Part shown: piece by piece, positions 28,150 to 39,500 of the stretch | Layout of the letters: every line of letters starts with the position of its first letter | Position numbering within the stretch: position 1 is the first letter of the stretch | NCBI RefSeq assembly: GCF_000359605.1 | Contig: NZ_APML01000025.1 | Coordinates: 1-60,879, forward strand | DNA from: Gracilibacillus halophilus YIM-C55.5 | Lineage (GTDB): Bacteria; Bacillota; Bacilli; Bacillales; Amphibacillaceae | Reading direction: 5' to 3' | DNA: 60,879 bases | Notes under the pieces: generated by a model | Told to the model about the DNA's origin: nothing | The model's database searches: none | Seen by the model: the letters and a program-made list of their open reading frames with translations, nothing else | Translations under genes and position numbers: made by a program

Positions 28150-29447
28150 TACCTCGATTAGATAAGGATACATTTTTTGATAAGATCTCACGTAAAAAAA
28201 CGAAAAGTAAAGAGAAGCAACAGTATTTACAAGCGGCAGCTAGTATCATTGATGATATACAAGAAAACGGTGATCAAGCCGTTCATAAATATATTGAAAA
28301 ATTTGATGGGAAGGTACCCGAATCACTACTCGTTACAGAAGAAGACCGAAAGAACGCGTGGAATCAAGTGGATGATCAAATCATTGAATCATTACAGAAA
28401 GCAGCAGAAAACATTCGTTCCTTTCATGAAAAACAGCTTCAAAATTCGCGCATGATGCAAACTGACAATGATATCATTTCTGGTCAGTTATATCGCTCGA
28501 TCGAACGTGTAGGTATTTATGTGCCAGGTGGGACCGCGGTGTATCCTTCATCGGTACTAATGAATGCCATTCCTGCATCATTAGCAGGTGTTGATGAAAT
28601 TATCATGGCTACACCCGTTCGTAATGGGGAAGAAATTGCGCCGATCTTAATTGTGGCAGCAGATATTAGCGGCGTTACAACAATGTATCGATTTGGTGGC
28701 GTTCAAGCGATTGCTTCGCTCGCCTATGGTACAGAAACGATCGAGGCGGTAGATAAAATTGTTGGACCAGGAAATGCTTATGTAGCGGCGGCGAAACAGT
28801 TAGTTTTTGGTGATGTCGGCATTGATATGATCGCAGGCCCAAGTGAAGTAGCGATTGTGGCCGATGAAACAGCTGATCCGACATTTGTCGCTGCTGACTT
28901 AATTGCACAAGCGGAGCATGATGTGAATTCACCTGCTTATTTTATCACAACATCTGAACGTTTACTGACAAAAGTCCAAGAGGAATTATCATCACAGTGC
29001 CAGCAATTACCTAGAGAAGCAATTGCGACAAGAGCATTGACCGATAAAAGTGCAGCCCTCGTTGTTGATACAATTGACGAAGGGTTCGAAGTTGCAAATC
29101 AGTTGGCACCAGAACACTTAGAGATTCAAGTTTCTGAACCATTTGCTCGATTAAGTCAAGTGAGACATGCAGGGTCTGTATTTGTAGGAAGTTATACACC
29201 CGAAGCGCTGGGAGACTATTATGCAGGACCAAATCATGTATTACCGACATCTGGAACTGCACGATTTTCGTCAGGACTGTCTGTTGATGATTTTATGAAG
29301 AAAACCACTTTCTTATATTATTCCGAAAGTGCCTTAGAGGAAGCAAGTAACCATGTGATGACAATTGCGAATGAAGAACACCTTGAGGGACATGGAATTG
29401 CTGTTAAGAAACGTTTGGAGGCGAAAAGAAATGAGAAAAGCAAGTAA
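28146..29447 (+). CDS. hisD: Histidinol dehydrogenase
   Basis: A 433-residue NAD- and Zn-dependent enzyme that oxidises L-histidinol in two steps to L-histidine. Conserved segments: [62 protein letters not shown] and APEHLEI. It overlaps hisB by 17 bases. Confidence 0.97.
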   Translation: MIPRLDKDTFFDKISRKKTKSKEKQQYLQAAASIIDDIQENGDQAVHKYIEKFDGKVPESLLVTEEDRKNAWNQVDDQIIESLQKAAENIRSFHEKQLQNSRMMQTDNDIISGQLYRSIERVGIYVPGGTAVYPSSVLMNAIPASLAGVDEIIMATPVRNGEEIAPILIVAADISGVTTMYRFGGVQAIASLAYGTETIEAVDKIVGPGNAYVAAAKQLVFGDVGIDMIAGPSEVAIVADETADPTFVAADLIAQAEHDVNSPAYFITTSERLLTKVQEELSSQCQQLPREAIATRALTDKSAALVVDTIDEGFEVANQLAPEHLEIQVSEPFARLSQVRHAGSVFVGSYTPEALGDYYAGPNHVLPTSGTARFSSGLSVDDFMKKTTFLYYSESALEEASNHVMTIANEEHLEGHGIAVKKRLEAKRNEKSK

Positions 29448-30018
29448 ATCAAGAGAGACATTTGAAACGAAGATTGACGTATCCGTCGACTTAGATCGTG
29501 CAAATGATGTATCGATTGAAACTGGGGTAGGTTTTTTTGATCATATGCTTGAATTGTTTGCTCGCCACGGTCGGATTGGTATGGATGTGAAAGCCCATGG
29601 TGATTTACACGTTGATAGTCATCATACGGTGGAAGACGTCGGCATTGTCTTAGGCCAACTACTTAAAGAAGCATTAGGAGATAAAAAACAAATCAACCGA
29701 TATGGTCACGCTTATGTACCGATGGATGAGACACTTGGTTTTGTTTCATTAGATATTAGTGGTCGTCCGTATCTTGTATTTCACGCCAGTTTTGATAATC
29801 CGAAACTAGGCAACTTCGATACTGAACTCGTGCAAGAATTCTTACAAGCCTTTGCGTTCCAAGCGGGTATTACATTACATGTCAATGTTTTATACGGACA
29901 GAATACCCATCATAAAATTGAATCGATATTTAAGGCACTCGGGCAATCACTTGGTCAAGCCATTCGGATAAATCCAGAAATCACTGGGGTGAACTCAACA
30001 AAGGGGTTGATCGAATGA
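29431..30018 (+). CDS. hisB: Imidazoleglycerol-phosphate dehydratase
   Basis: A 195-residue monofunctional dehydratase. The Mn-binding motifs [13 protein letters not shown] and [11 protein letters not shown], and a second DxxHHK-like [10 protein letters not shown], are visible. The start is ATG 29431, nine bases after GGAGG, inside the end of hisD; the open frame upstream to 29365 is hisD in another frame. The N-terminal phosphatase domain of enterobacterial HisB is absent. Confidence 0.96.
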   Translation: MRKASKSRETFETKIDVSVDLDRANDVSIETGVGFFDHMLELFARHGRIGMDVKAHGDLHVDSHHTVEDVGIVLGQLLKEALGDKKQINRYGHAYVPMDETLGFVSLDISGRPYLVFHASFDNPKLGNFDTELVQEFLQAFAFQAGITLHVNVLYGQNTHHKIESIFKALGQSLGQAIRINPEITGVNSTKGLIE

Positions 30019-30611
30019 TAGCGATCGTTGATTATGGTATGGGAAATGTAGCGAGTGTAAAAACAGCTTTTCAAAACTTAGGGTATCAAGTGACAATTAC
30101 GGATGATATAGAAGAATTACAGCACGCCAGTCACATTATTTTACCTGGTGTTGGTTCTTTTAAAGCAGCTGTAGAAGAAATTCGCCAACGTCAACTCCTT
30201 GAAGCCTTACAACAATTGGCTACAGAAAAACCGTTTCTAGGAATTTGTTTAGGTATGCAGTTATTATTTGAAAGAGGGTATGAGAATGGCGAATCAGATG
30301 GTTTAGCGATTATTCCAGGTACAGTCGAGCAAATAGAAACAGATTACTTACTTCCGCATATTGGTTGGAATCAACTGCAAGTAGCGCTTGATGACGATGA
30401 ATGGAACCAATTTGAAGGCAATCACGTTTATTTTGTTCACACGTATCAAGCGGTGTCTGAATCCAAGTATTTGGTGGCGACAACAGACTACGGCACAACA
30501 ATACCTGCGATTGTTCAAAAGGGAAACGTATACGGGATGCAGTTTCACCCGGAAAAAAGTAGTGAAGTCGGTGTACAATTGTTAAAAAAATTTATGGAAT
30601 TAACGACATAA
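30015..30611 (+). CDS. hisH: Imidazole glycerol phosphate synthase, glutaminase subunit
   Basis: A 198-residue class I glutamine amidotransferase that feeds ammonia to HisF. The catalytic Cys is in [12 protein letters not shown] and the His/Glu pair in [16 protein letters not shown] overlap with hisB. Confidence 0.96.
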   Translation: MIAIVDYGMGNVASVKTAFQNLGYQVTITDDIEELQHASHIILPGVGSFKAAVEEIRQRQLLEALQQLATEKPFLGICLGMQLLFERGYENGESDGLAIIPGTVEQIETDYLLPHIGWNQLQVALDDDEWNQFEGNHVYFVHTYQAVSESKYLVATTDYGTTIPAIVQKGNVYGMQFHPEKSSEVGVQLLKKFMELTT

Positions 30612-30624
30612 TGGAGGCGTGAAA

Positions 30625-31329
30625 ATGAAAATTTTACCTGCCATTGATTTAATTGATGGAAAATGTGTTCGCTTATATCAAGGTGATTTTTCGAAAACGG
30701 AACAAGTAGGTAGTGATCCGGAATCTCAAATTCAAACATTTCTTGATGATGGAGCAGAAATTGTTCATATTGTTGACTTAGATGGCGCTAGAAATGGCGA
30801 AGCTAGACAGTATGAATTGATTAAACAACTTTGCTCGATTGCAACCGTTCCTGTCCAAGTTGGCGGTGGGATTCGAAATATCGAAGCGGTAGAGAATCTA
30901 GTGAACGCTGGAGCCGATCGATTAGTTATAGGTACTGCAGCTTTAGAGGATGAAACGTTTTTAAGAGAAGCGTTAGATCGTTTTCAAGAACATATTGTTG
31001 TTGGCATTGATGCGAAAAATGAAATGGTAGCGACGCAAGGTTGGGAAACTGTATCTAAGACACACTATATTACCTTTGCCAAACAAATGGAAGCATTAGG
31101 GGTGCAAACGATTGTGTTCACGGATATTTCACGTGATGGTACGCTAACCGGTCCCAACCTTGACCAATTGAAAAGTTTGAACGAGGCTGTGAGCTGTAAA
31201 ATCGTTGCTTCAGGTGGCATTAGTAGTAATGAAGATATTCGTGCTTTAGATGAGATTGGCATTGAAGAAGCCATTGTCGGGAAAGCAATCTATGATGGCA
31301 GCGTATCATTAAAGGAGATGACGTCGTGA
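30625..31329 (+). CDS. hisA: ProFAR isomerase
   Basis: A 234-residue (beta/alpha)8 isomerase with the half-barrel phosphate motifs QVGGGIRN and [10 protein letters not shown] and the catalytic Asp in [17 protein letters not shown] 30625 is preferred: GGAGG ends seven bases before it and only one base before the in-frame GTG at 30619. Confidence 0.96.
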   Translation: MKILPAIDLIDGKCVRLYQGDFSKTEQVGSDPESQIQTFLDDGAEIVHIVDLDGARNGEARQYELIKQLCSIATVPVQVGGGIRNIEAVENLVNAGADRLVIGTAALEDETFLREALDRFQEHIVVGIDAKNEMVATQGWETVSKTHYITFAKQMEALGVQTIVFTDISRDGTLTGPNLDQLKSLNEAVSCKIVASGGISSNEDIRALDEIGIEEAIVGKAIYDGSVSLKEMTS

Positions 31330-32084
31330 TAGCGAAACGAATTATACCTTGCCTTGATGTAAAAGAAGGGAAGGTTGTAAAAGGAACGAATTTTGTTGGT
31401 CTGCGCGAACTTGGCGATCCTGTTGAAATGGCAGCGAGATATTCTGAGGCAGGAGCGGATGAAATTATCTTTTTGGACATATCGGCTACAAACGAAGGTC
31501 GTCAAACGATGGTTGATATCGTCCGTGAAACAGCGACGAATGTATTCGTGCCGTTTACAGTTGGTGGTGGTGTACGATCAATCGATGATGTCAATCGTTT
31601 ATTGAAAGCTGGGGCTGATAAGGTAGGTATGAATTCAGCAGCTGTGAAAAATCCGGAGCTCATTACAGAGTCCTCGGAACGATTTGGAGCCCAATGTACA
31701 GTCGTAGCAATTGATGCCAAGCGTGTCGGTGATAAATGGCATGTAATGACACATGGTGGAAGTAAAGATACAGGTATTGATGCCCTGGAGTGGGCCAAAG
31801 AAGCAGAAGCTCGAGGTGCTGGCGAACTGTTACTAACAAGTGTGGATACTGATGGGGTGAAAGATGGCTTTGATCTTTCATTAACAGAAGCAGTTGTTCG
31901 TGCTGTGCGTATCCCAGTGATTGCTTCTGGTGGTGTTGGTCAACCAGAACACTTTCCTGAAGTATTTAATCAAACCGATGTTTCAGCTGGACTTGCTGCA
32001 TCGATTTTTCATGAAAATACATTTACGATGAAACAAGTGAAAGATTCTTGCATACAACAAGGAGTGAATGTACGTGAAGCCTAA
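31326..32084 (+). CDS. hisF: Imidazole glycerol phosphate synthase, cyclase subunit
   Basis: A 252-residue (beta/alpha)8 cyclase paired with HisH. Motifs: [15 protein letters not shown] at the N-terminus, [11 protein letters not shown] and [14 protein letters not shown] start 31326 overlaps the hisA stop. Confidence 0.97.
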   Translation: MIAKRIIPCLDVKEGKVVKGTNFVGLRELGDPVEMAARYSEAGADEIIFLDISATNEGRQTMVDIVRETATNVFVPFTVGGGVRSIDDVNRLLKAGADKVGMNSAAVKNPELITESSERFGAQCTVVAIDAKRVGDKWHVMTHGGSKDTGIDALEWAKEAEARGAGELLLTSVDTDGVKDGFDLSLTEAVVRAVRIPVIASGGVGQPEHFPEVFNQTDVSAGLAASIFHENTFTMKQVKDSCIQQGVNVREA

Positions 32085-32721
32085 TTTTTCAAAAGGATTA
32101 ATTCCAGCAATCGTAACAGATTACCAAACAAAAGATGTATTAATGCTCGCTTACATGAATGAAACAGCATATGAGAAAACGTTAGTAACGAATGAAACAT
32201 GGTTTTACTCACGCTCACGTGATGAATTATGGCATAAAGGTGCTACTTCCGGAAATACACAAGAAGTGATATCAATGGATCTCGATTGCGATCAAGATAC
32301 TTTGTTAATTCAAGTTGTTCCTAACGGCCCTGCTTGTCATACGGGAGAGACTTCTTGCTTCTTCCATCCGGTAAAAGAAGCTGATGAAAATGATCATTCA
32401 GCGATCATTGAAGAGGTTATGCAAGAAGTGAAGGAACGGAAAGAGCATCGTGTTGATAACTCTTATACAAATTATTTGTATGACAAAGGTATCGATAAGA
32501 TCGGTAAAAAAGTGATTGAAGAAGCTGGAGAAGTCGTTATCGCAGCTAAAAATCAAGACAAAGACGAAATAACAAATGAGGTTAGTGATCTACTCTATCA
32601 CGCCTTCGTTCTCATGGCTGATCAGGATGTGTCTCTAGAAGATGTAAAGCGTGAATTAGCCAACCGTTTTGCCAAGAAAGGAAACAGCAAAGGAGATCGC
32701 CCCGAAATTAATAAATGGTAA
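32074..32721 (+). CDS. hisIE: Bifunctional phosphoribosyl-AMP cyclohydrolase/phosphoribosyl-ATP pyrophosphatase
   Basis: A 215-residue fusion. The N-terminal HisI domain has [22 protein letters not shown] and the zinc ligands around [10 protein letters not shown] and HTGETSCFF. The C-terminal HisE domain (about 105-210) has [15 protein letters not shown] and the helix with [11 protein letters not shown]. The start is GTG 32074, nine bases after GGAG; an ATG six bases upstream is too close. It overlaps hisF by 11 bases and ends the operon. Confidence 0.95.
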   Translation: MKPNFSKGLIPAIVTDYQTKDVLMLAYMNETAYEKTLVTNETWFYSRSRDELWHKGATSGNTQEVISMDLDCDQDTLLIQVVPNGPACHTGETSCFFHPVKEADENDHSAIIEEVMQEVKERKEHRVDNSYTNYLYDKGIDKIGKKVIEEAGEVVIAAKNQDKDEITNEVSDLLYHAFVLMADQDVSLEDVKRELANRFAKKGNSKGDRPEINKW

Positions 32722-32729
32722 CTCAAAGG

Positions 32730-32780
32730 AGAGGTTGTCTGATGTTCTTGTAAAAAGATACGAAAGGCAACCTTTTTTAT
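32730..32780 (+). terminator. Possible terminator after the his operon
   Basis: AGAGGTTGTC pairs with GGCAACCTTTT across a loop of about 26 bases, then T residues. The stem is short and the loop large, so confidence is moderate. Confidence 0.45.
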
Positions 32781-32849
32781 GTTAGAAAATGAAACGTAAT
32801 TTCTTCTAGCGCGTAAACATAATATGAGAAGTTGGTAGGAGGTGTTTCT

Positions 32850-33569
32850 ATGACTACGCTATTAGTTCTTTTTATTTTAGGGTTTATTGGTTTATGTTTG
32901 CGCTATTTGCTTAAGGGAGAATTTGAAATCGATCAGCTGTTCATTCTTTTTCTATTTCCTATGGCTAGTATTGGGATCGTTTATGTACAAAAATGGCAAT
33001 ACAATAAAGATCGTGATTATGCACCAGATCAATATTATACTGATTATGTAACAAGATTAGGGGATCGTATTTCAAGAACAAAAAAACAAGTATATTATAA
33101 CGGCGAGCGAATTGGCTTTTATTATCGATTCTATCAAGCTCGTTGGCAGCGATTTATCGCAGATATGATGGGTAAATCTGGCCAATGGTATTTAAATCTA
33201 ACTTTTTCTTTTGTCAATGATGAACAAATTGAAATAAAAGGAGTAAAGCAAAACAACATATTTAAACATAACCAGTGGGACATATACACTAGCGATGTGA
33301 AAGCAGGAGAAATACATACCGATTATTCTGTAAAAAATGCAACGAAATTAAAAGAAAGCATGCTTGTAGAATATAACGGTAGACAATACTATTATACATC
33401 ATTTGGAATTGGTTCAAAAACAGAGGTATATGAAGGAGATACTTGTATAGCTAAGGGTAAACGGTTAGGTGATTCTGTCTATCATTTTCATCCGACATAT
33501 GAAACGATCGAAAATGAAAAACTATTATTTGTTGCCTTTATCGTCTTTAACTATGAATTTCATCAGTAA
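32850..33569 (+). CDS. Membrane-anchored protein of unknown function, possibly tubby-like
   Basis: A 239-residue protein with two N-terminal hydrophobic segments (about residues 3-20 and 28-46) and a soluble C-terminal part rich in beta-prone alternating residues (FYYRFYQARWQRFIADMM, YNGRQYYYTSFGIGSKTEVYEG). I do not recognise it firmly. The layout resembles tubby C-terminal-like proteins of Bacilli, but that is a guess. ATG 32850 follows AGGAGGTG; the open frame before it is ignored. It stands alone, with its own spacing from the his operon. Confidence 0.7.
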   Translation: MTTLLVLFILGFIGLCLRYLLKGEFEIDQLFILFLFPMASIGIVYVQKWQYNKDRDYAPDQYYTDYVTRLGDRISRTKKQVYYNGERIGFYYRFYQARWQRFIADMMGKSGQWYLNLTFSFVNDEQIEIKGVKQNNIFKHNQWDIYTSDVKAGEIHTDYSVKNATKLKESMLVEYNGRQYYYTSFGIGSKTEVYEGDTCIAKGKRLGDSVYHFHPTYETIENEKLLFVAFIVFNYEFHQ

Positions 33570-33927
33570 TAGTATTTTATAGCGGATATGATGATTACGT
33601 ATTAACTCTAATTTATAAAATGATTCTTAACGCAGGAAAACGTAAAAAAATCTGAATCTGCTTAAGTATCATAGTAGCATTTTATCGATTTTAGGTAGGA
33701 GCATCTTTTTGTGAAGTATAACAGGAATGCCTGGAAAAATTAGAACAACACTAGAAAAAATAGGAAAATGCAAAACCAATAAAGACGAATTGAAATGATA
33801 TTGCACGGTCATAAATGTAATGAATCGGTACTCTGCGATCCATTAACATATGCATCCAGACCGATTCATACATATAAAAGCTTAATTGTTGGTATCTTCA
33901 GAAGAGTTCAACTATCTATAAAACGTC
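33570..33927. other. Intergenic region without a gene; contains a long-loop inverted repeat
   Basis: A 358-base gap with no reading frame supported by a ribosome binding site. The only structure seen is a 10-bp inverted repeat ATGAATCGGT (33820-33829) / ACCGATTCAT (33860-33869) with a 30-base loop and no T run. Confidence 0.5.
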
Positions 33928-34455
33928 TTAGTATTTCCAATAGTTTTCGATAAATTTGTCTCTACCTGACTTTTCTCGATCTAGCTTGTATTCCTCTTGA
34001 TTTTTTTGATAGAAATCTTGATGGTAGTCTTCAGCTGGATAGAAAGTACTTGCAGGTAGTATTTCTGTCACGATTGTTTTTTGAAAACGTTTGGAGTTTT
34101 CTAGCGCACTTTTAGAATCTCGAGCGAATTGTTTCTGTTCTTCTGTATGGTAAAAAATCGCGGTACGGTATTGTGGACCTCTGTCATGAAATTGACCACC
34201 GTCATCAGTTGGATCAATTTGAGGCCAATATAAATCTAAAATTTGTTGGTAATTGATAATGGTTGGATCATATGTAATTTGTACAGCTTCATAGTGCCCG
34301 GTTGTACCTGTTTTTACTTGTTCATAAGTAGGATGGGCTATATCACCACCGGTATACCCCGATACGACGCTATGTACACCTTCCCATTGATCAAATGGTT
34401 TCACCATACACCAAAAACATCCGCCAGCAAACGTTGCTTTTTCAAATCTTTTCAT
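33928..34455 (-). CDS. msrA: Peptide-methionine (S)-S-oxide reductase MsrA
   Basis: A 175-residue repair enzyme that reduces methionine-S-sulfoxide. The catalytic motif GCFWC places the nucleophilic Cys at residue 13. GYTGG, HYEAVQITYDP and the C-terminal EDYHQDFYQKN fit the family. No MsrB is fused or adjacent. The start ATG 34455 follows AGGAGAGAT. Confidence 0.96.
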   Translation of the reverse strand: MKRFEKATFAGGCFWCMVKPFDQWEGVHSVVSGYTGGDIAHPTYEQVKTGTTGHYEAVQITYDPTIINYQQILDLYWPQIDPTDDGGQFHDRGPQYRTAIFYHTEEQKQFARDSKSALENSKRFQKTIVTEILPASTFYPAEDYHQDFYQKNQEEYKLDREKSGRDKFIENYWKY

Positions 34456-34549
34456 CTAAAATCTCTCCTCATCATCGTTCACATGATGTATAATATACAA
34501 CGTTATGATTTTTTTGTAAATGAATAGGTAATATAAGGGATGATTCAAG

Positions 34550-35440
34550 ATGACAAATACAAAACGAGTATTAATTGTCGATGGAATGGCACTGTTATTC
34601 CGTGGATTTTTTGCGACGGCGTTTACAGGAAATTTTATGGTGAATAGTAAAGGGATTCCGCGTAATGGTTTATTTGGTTTTTTGAACTATTTTACCAATG
34701 CGATTGAAACCTTTACGCCCACTCATGTGATATGTTGTTGGGATATGGGTTCTCAAACATTCCGTAACCAAATGTATCAAGGGTACAAATCGAACCGGAA
34801 TGCACCACCAGAGGAACTCATACCTCAATTTGATTTAGCCAAAAATATAGTGGAGTCTTTTGATATTCCTAACGTTGGTATGGAAGGATATGAAGCTGAC
34901 GACTGTATCGGAACATTGGCCAAGCAATTTCACCATGATTATCATGTGACGATTATGACGGGAGATCAAGATTTATTACAGCTCGTGGATCACCAAATTG
35001 ATGTAGCCATTATGCGAAAAGGTCAAGGCAATTATGAAGTATTCACTGAAGAAAATTTTCAAGAGAAAAAACAATTATCTCCAAGTCAAATTATTGATAT
35101 GAAAGGATTAATGGGAGATTCTTCAGATAATTATCCAGGTGTAAAAGGTGTAGGTGAGAAAACTGCATTAAAGTTATTAAAAGAGTATGGCTCCATTCAT
35201 TCTTTAATTGAGCATAAAGATCAATTAACCAAAGGGATGCAAAAAAAATTAGAGCAATACCAAGATGATTTAGATATCTCACGTAAGCTTGCTGAAATTT
35301 ACACAAGTGTACCTTTAACCTTTGATATCCAAGAAGCGATTTGGAAAACAAAAATCGAAGTAGTTGATCAATATTTACGAGAGGAACTTGAGTTTCAAAA
35401 TCCAGAGCGCTGGTTAAGCAAAGTGAGCCAACTCGCTTAA
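34550..35440 (+). CDS. ypcP: 5'-3' exonuclease (YpcP, PolI N-domain type)
   Basis: A 296-residue flap/5'-3' exonuclease equivalent to the N-terminal domain of DNA polymerase I. Acidic metal-binding residues appear in LIVDGMALLFRGFF, EGYEADDCIGTLAK, TGDQDLLQLV and MGDSSDNYPGVKGVGEKTA, followed by the helix-hairpin-helix. Known relatives remove RNA primers redundantly with PolA. It is monocistronic. Confidence 0.94.
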   Translation: MTNTKRVLIVDGMALLFRGFFATAFTGNFMVNSKGIPRNGLFGFLNYFTNAIETFTPTHVICCWDMGSQTFRNQMYQGYKSNRNAPPEELIPQFDLAKNIVESFDIPNVGMEGYEADDCIGTLAKQFHHDYHVTIMTGDQDLLQLVDHQIDVAIMRKGQGNYEVFTEENFQEKKQLSPSQIIDMKGLMGDSSDNYPGVKGVGEKTALKLLKEYGSIHSLIEHKDQLTKGMQKKLEQYQDDLDISRKLAEIYTSVPLTFDIQEAIWKTKIEVVDQYLREELEFQNPERWLSKVSQLA

Positions 35441-35485
35441 CCAACATATCTAGGTCATTCAAGACGCTTCATATAAATTAGGCAA

Positions 35486-36388
35486 TCACTGAAAACTTTG
35501 CAAGATGGAGAAAAAATCTTTAATAAATTCGTAGAAGACTTGCTCTGATGGGGCAAGTTTTCTGTTTTTCGGGATAATAATACCGACCGATCGCTTTAAT
35601 TCTGGATTCTGGATGGCAACTTTTGCACTATAGTATGGATTTAAATCATTAAAAGCACTTTCTGGCAACAACGTAATCCCGATTCCTGCTGCCACTAACC
35701 CTTTAATAGCATCTAAATCTTCCCCCTGTGATGTGATGTTTGGTGTAAAACCAGCCTGTTTACATCCATCGATGACTAATTGATGAAGCACAAACCCTTC
35801 AGGAAATACCACGAATGATTCGTCATGAATATCTGTCAGATTCACACTGCTTTGTTCAGCTAATGGATGTGAATTCGGTACGAGTGCATAAAAACTTTCC
35901 CGAAATAAAACATCGCCAATAATGTCAGGGTGCTCAGTAGGGACAGGACCAAGGAAAGCGACATCAATTTCTCGATTTTCTACTGATTCAATTAAGAAAT
36001 TATATGATCCTTGACGCAATTGAAAGCCGATTTTCGGATGTCTTTTCTTAAATTCAGATATGACAGTCGGTAATAGATTACTGGCGAGACTGGTCGGAAA
36101 ACCAATTTTTATCGACCCACGTTCTGGATCAATATATTCATCAATTTGTTTTTTGGCATGGTCAATCGCTTTTAATGCCGTTTTGGTATGAGTAAGAAAA
36201 ATTCGTCCGATATGAGTTAATCGCACATTTCTTCCTTCTCTTTCGAATAATTCTACTCCAAGTTCTGCTTCTAAATTCGCAATTTGTCTACTGATCGCGG
36301 ATTGTGCTACATGCAATTCATTAGCGGCATCAGAGACATGTTCGCGACTGGCTACTTCTACAAAGTAGCGTAACTGACGTAGTTCCAA
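35486..36388 (-). CDS. gltC: LysR-type activator GltC
   Basis: A 300-residue LysR regulator with an N-terminal winged helix (MELRQLRYFVEVA ... AQSAISRQIANLEAELGVELFEREGRNV) and a co-inducer domain containing GFPTSLASNLLPTVIS and GEDLDAIKGLVAAGIGITLLPES, nearly as in Bacillus GltC. It activates glutamate synthase according to the 2-oxoglutarate/glutamate balance. The start is TTG 36388, which gives the family N-terminus and is spaced six bases after GAGGTG; a GTG at 36397 is also in frame. Confidence 0.95.
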   Translation of the reverse strand: MELRQLRYFVEVASREHVSDAANELHVAQSAISRQIANLEAELGVELFEREGRNVRLTHIGRIFLTHTKTALKAIDHAKKQIDEYIDPERGSIKIGFPTSLASNLLPTVISEFKKRHPKIGFQLRQGSYNFLIESVENREIDVAFLGPVPTEHPDIIGDVLFRESFYALVPNSHPLAEQSSVNLTDIHDESFVVFPEGFVLHQLVIDGCKQAGFTPNITSQGEDLDAIKGLVAAGIGITLLPESAFNDLNPYYSAKVAIQNPELKRSVGIIIPKNRKLAPSEQVFYEFIKDFFSILQSFQ

Positions 36389-36408
36389 AGGCTTCACCTC
36401 AAATATAT

Positions 36409-36422
36409 ATCAAAATGAGAAC
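36409..36422. promoter_or_regulatory. Candidate GltC box in the gltC-gltB divergent region
   Basis: ATCAAAATGAGAAC (its complement reads GTTCTCATTTTGAT) resembles the dyad ATCTCATTTTGAGAT recalled for Bacillus GltC box I. It lies about 25 bases upstream of the gltB -35 element and close to the gltC start, as expected for activation plus autorepression. Confidence 0.55.
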
Positions 36423-36442
36423 ATTATGATATTTATTATATA

Positions 36443-36471
36443 TTGTTTCGATAAATAAGAACAATTACAAT
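36443..36471 (+). promoter_or_regulatory. gltB promoter
   Basis: TTGTTT (36443-36448) and TACAAT (36466-36471) have a 17-base spacer. The poor -35 fits a promoter needing an activator. Confidence 0.6.
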
Positions 36472-36525
36472 AGAAATAGACACCGTAACTGATCATAAAA
36501 GTTTTTTGGAATGGGGGCGACAAAT

Positions 36526-39500
36526 ATGACGTATCACGATTTGCCACATGCTCAAGGGTTATACCATCCCGATTTTGAACATGACGCTTGTGGTATTGGC
36601 TTATACGCACATATAAAGGGAAAACAGACACATGATATCGTACAAAAAGGGCTAAATATGCTTTGTAAATTAGAGCACCGTGGTGGGCAGGGCAGTGACC
36701 CACTCACGGGTGATGGTTCGGGATTAATGGTACAAATCCCTGATAAATATTTTAGAAGAGAATGTAAAGACTTTCAACTACCAGCTTCAGGTGAATATGG
36801 AGTTGGGATGCTTTTCTTATCTAAAGATGAGAACGAACAACAAATGGTAGAAGATAAGATCAATCAATTAATTGAATTAGAAGGGCAGCAATTAATTGGT
36901 TGGCGGGACGTACCGACTGATGAATCGAAAATTGGCGAGACCGCCAAAGAAACTGTACCGAGTGTACGACAAGTGTTTATTCGTGCCAATGAATCTTTAG
37001 ATGATTTGGCATTTGAACGAAAACTATTTGTCATTCGTAAGCAAGCGGAAAAATGGGCTGAAGATCAAGGGATTCGATTCTATTTTCCAAGCTTATCGAA
37101 TAAAACGATCGTTTATAAAGGATTACTAACGCCTGATCAAGTCGATGAGTTTTATTTAGATTTGCAGGATGAAGATTTTGTGTCTGCATTTTCACTTGTA
37201 CATTCCCGCTTTAGTACAAATACGTTTCCTACATGGGAAAGAGCCCATCCGAATCGATATTTAATTCATAATGGTGAAATTAATACGATGCGCGGTAATG
37301 TGAACTGGATGCGCGCAAGAGAACAACAATTTGTCTCAGAAGCATTTGGTGATGATTTAGAAAAAGTATTGCCAATCGTCAATGCAAATGGCAGTGATTC
37401 GGCAACGTTGGATAACGCGCTTGAATTTTTCACACTAGCAGGTAGAAAACCAGCACATGCTGCAATGATGCTAATTCCAGAACCTTGGCAAAACAATCCG
37501 CATATGGATCCAAATAAACGCGCGTTTTATGAATATCATAGTACGTTAATGGAGCCGTGGGATGGACCTACATCGATCACATTTACAAATGGTAAGCAAA
37601 TAGGAGCTATATTAGATCGTAACGGTCTACGTCCAGCTCGTTATTATGTCACAAAAGATGACTATATCATTTACTCTTCTGAAGTTGGTGTCATTGATTA
37701 TGAAGAAGAAAATGTCCTGTTAAAAGAACGTTTGAGCCCAGGGAAAATGCTATTGGTTGATATGGAAGAAGGACGGATCATATCTGATCAAGAGATTAAG
37801 GAAGAGATTAGTAATGCTCAACCATACGACCAATGGTTAGACGAACAAATCGTCACTCTTGATCCTGAAGGAAATAGCGATCAAGATGATTTCATTGATC
37901 CACAGCTTATACAGAAACAACGAGCATTTGGTTACACAACCGAAGATATCGAGAAATATTTAATTCCACTAGTAACAGGTGGTAAAGATCCAATTGGTGC
38001 GATGGGAAATGACACACCGATCGCCGTATTGTCAGAAAGACCGCAGTCGTTATTTAATTATTTCAAACAATTGTTTGCTCAAGTTACCAATCCGCCCATT
38101 GATGCGTATCGTGAACAATTAGTCACTTCAACTTTAACTTGGTTAGGAACAGAAGGCGATTTATTACACCCAGAGAACACGAGTGCCAAACGGATTCGTC
38201 TTGATTCGCCGATGTTATCAAACAAACAAATGGATCGAATCGTTAAACATGAAGTGGATGGTTTTTCAACAAAGGTATTAGATACGACGTTTAACGGTGA
38301 TTTAGAACAATCATTGGATCAACTTTTTACCGATGCAAAAGTTGCGATTGAATCCGGTCATAATATTCTCGTTCTTTCTGATCAATCGATGGATGCAACG
38401 AACGCGGCCATGCCGATACTGTTAGCTGTCAGTGGGTTGCACCAGTATCTTGTCCGTGAAGGCATTCGTACAAAAGCAAGTATCATTGCACAAACGGGTG
38501 AAGCACGTGAAGTTCACCATTTTGCGGCAATGCTCGGTTATGGTGTTGATGCGATTCATCCGTATCTCGTTTATCAAACGTTACACTCTCAAATCGTAGC
38601 AGGTAACTTGGACTTATCTTTCAAAGAAGCAGAGCAAACATTTTTATCTGTTGCAACGGAAGGCATTATCAAAGTGATGTCGAAAATGGGCATCTCTACC
38701 GTTCAAAGCTATCGTGGTGCACAAATTTTTGAAGCGATTGGAATTAGTAAGAAAGTGATGGAAACATACTTTACTGGCACAGCTTCACAAATTGATGGGA
38801 TTGATTTAGCGGTTATCCAGGAAGAAACAGAGAAACGACACAAAGATGGTTATACAAAGGCCATTGAGCAGTCGTTAGAACCAGGCAGTGATTTTCAATG
38901 GAGAAAAACAGGCGAGCACCATGCCTTTAACCCGACAACGATTCATAAATTGCAATGGCTTGTCGCCGTGGTGATTATAGCTTATTTAAAGAATTTTCAG
39001 ACGCTGCGAATGAAGAACGAATCGGTTTCCTCAGAAACTTATTTAACTTTAAAGAAACAAATAGTATTCCACTTGAAGAAGTAGAACCTGTCGAATCGAT
39101 CGTGAAACGATTCAAGACAGGAGCTATGTCATTTGGTTCCATTAGCGAAGAAGCACATGAAGCGCTAGCGATAGCCATGAACCGATTAGGTGGTAAAAGT
39201 AACAGTGGCGAAGGCGGAGAGAATCCTAAGCGCTATACAGTTGATGAAAATGGGGACTTACGTTCTAGTGCGATTAAACAAATGGCATCTGGACGTTTTG
39301 GAGCCAAAAGTCATTATTTAGTCAATGCAAAAGAATTACAAATTAAAATGGCACAAGGTGCTAAACCAGGTGAAGGTGGCCAATTACCAGCGAAAAAAGT
39401 GTACCCGTGGGTGGCTGATGTTCGTGGATCTACACCTGGTGTGGATTTAATTTCACCACCGCCACATCATGATATTTACTCGATTGAAGACTTGGCACAA

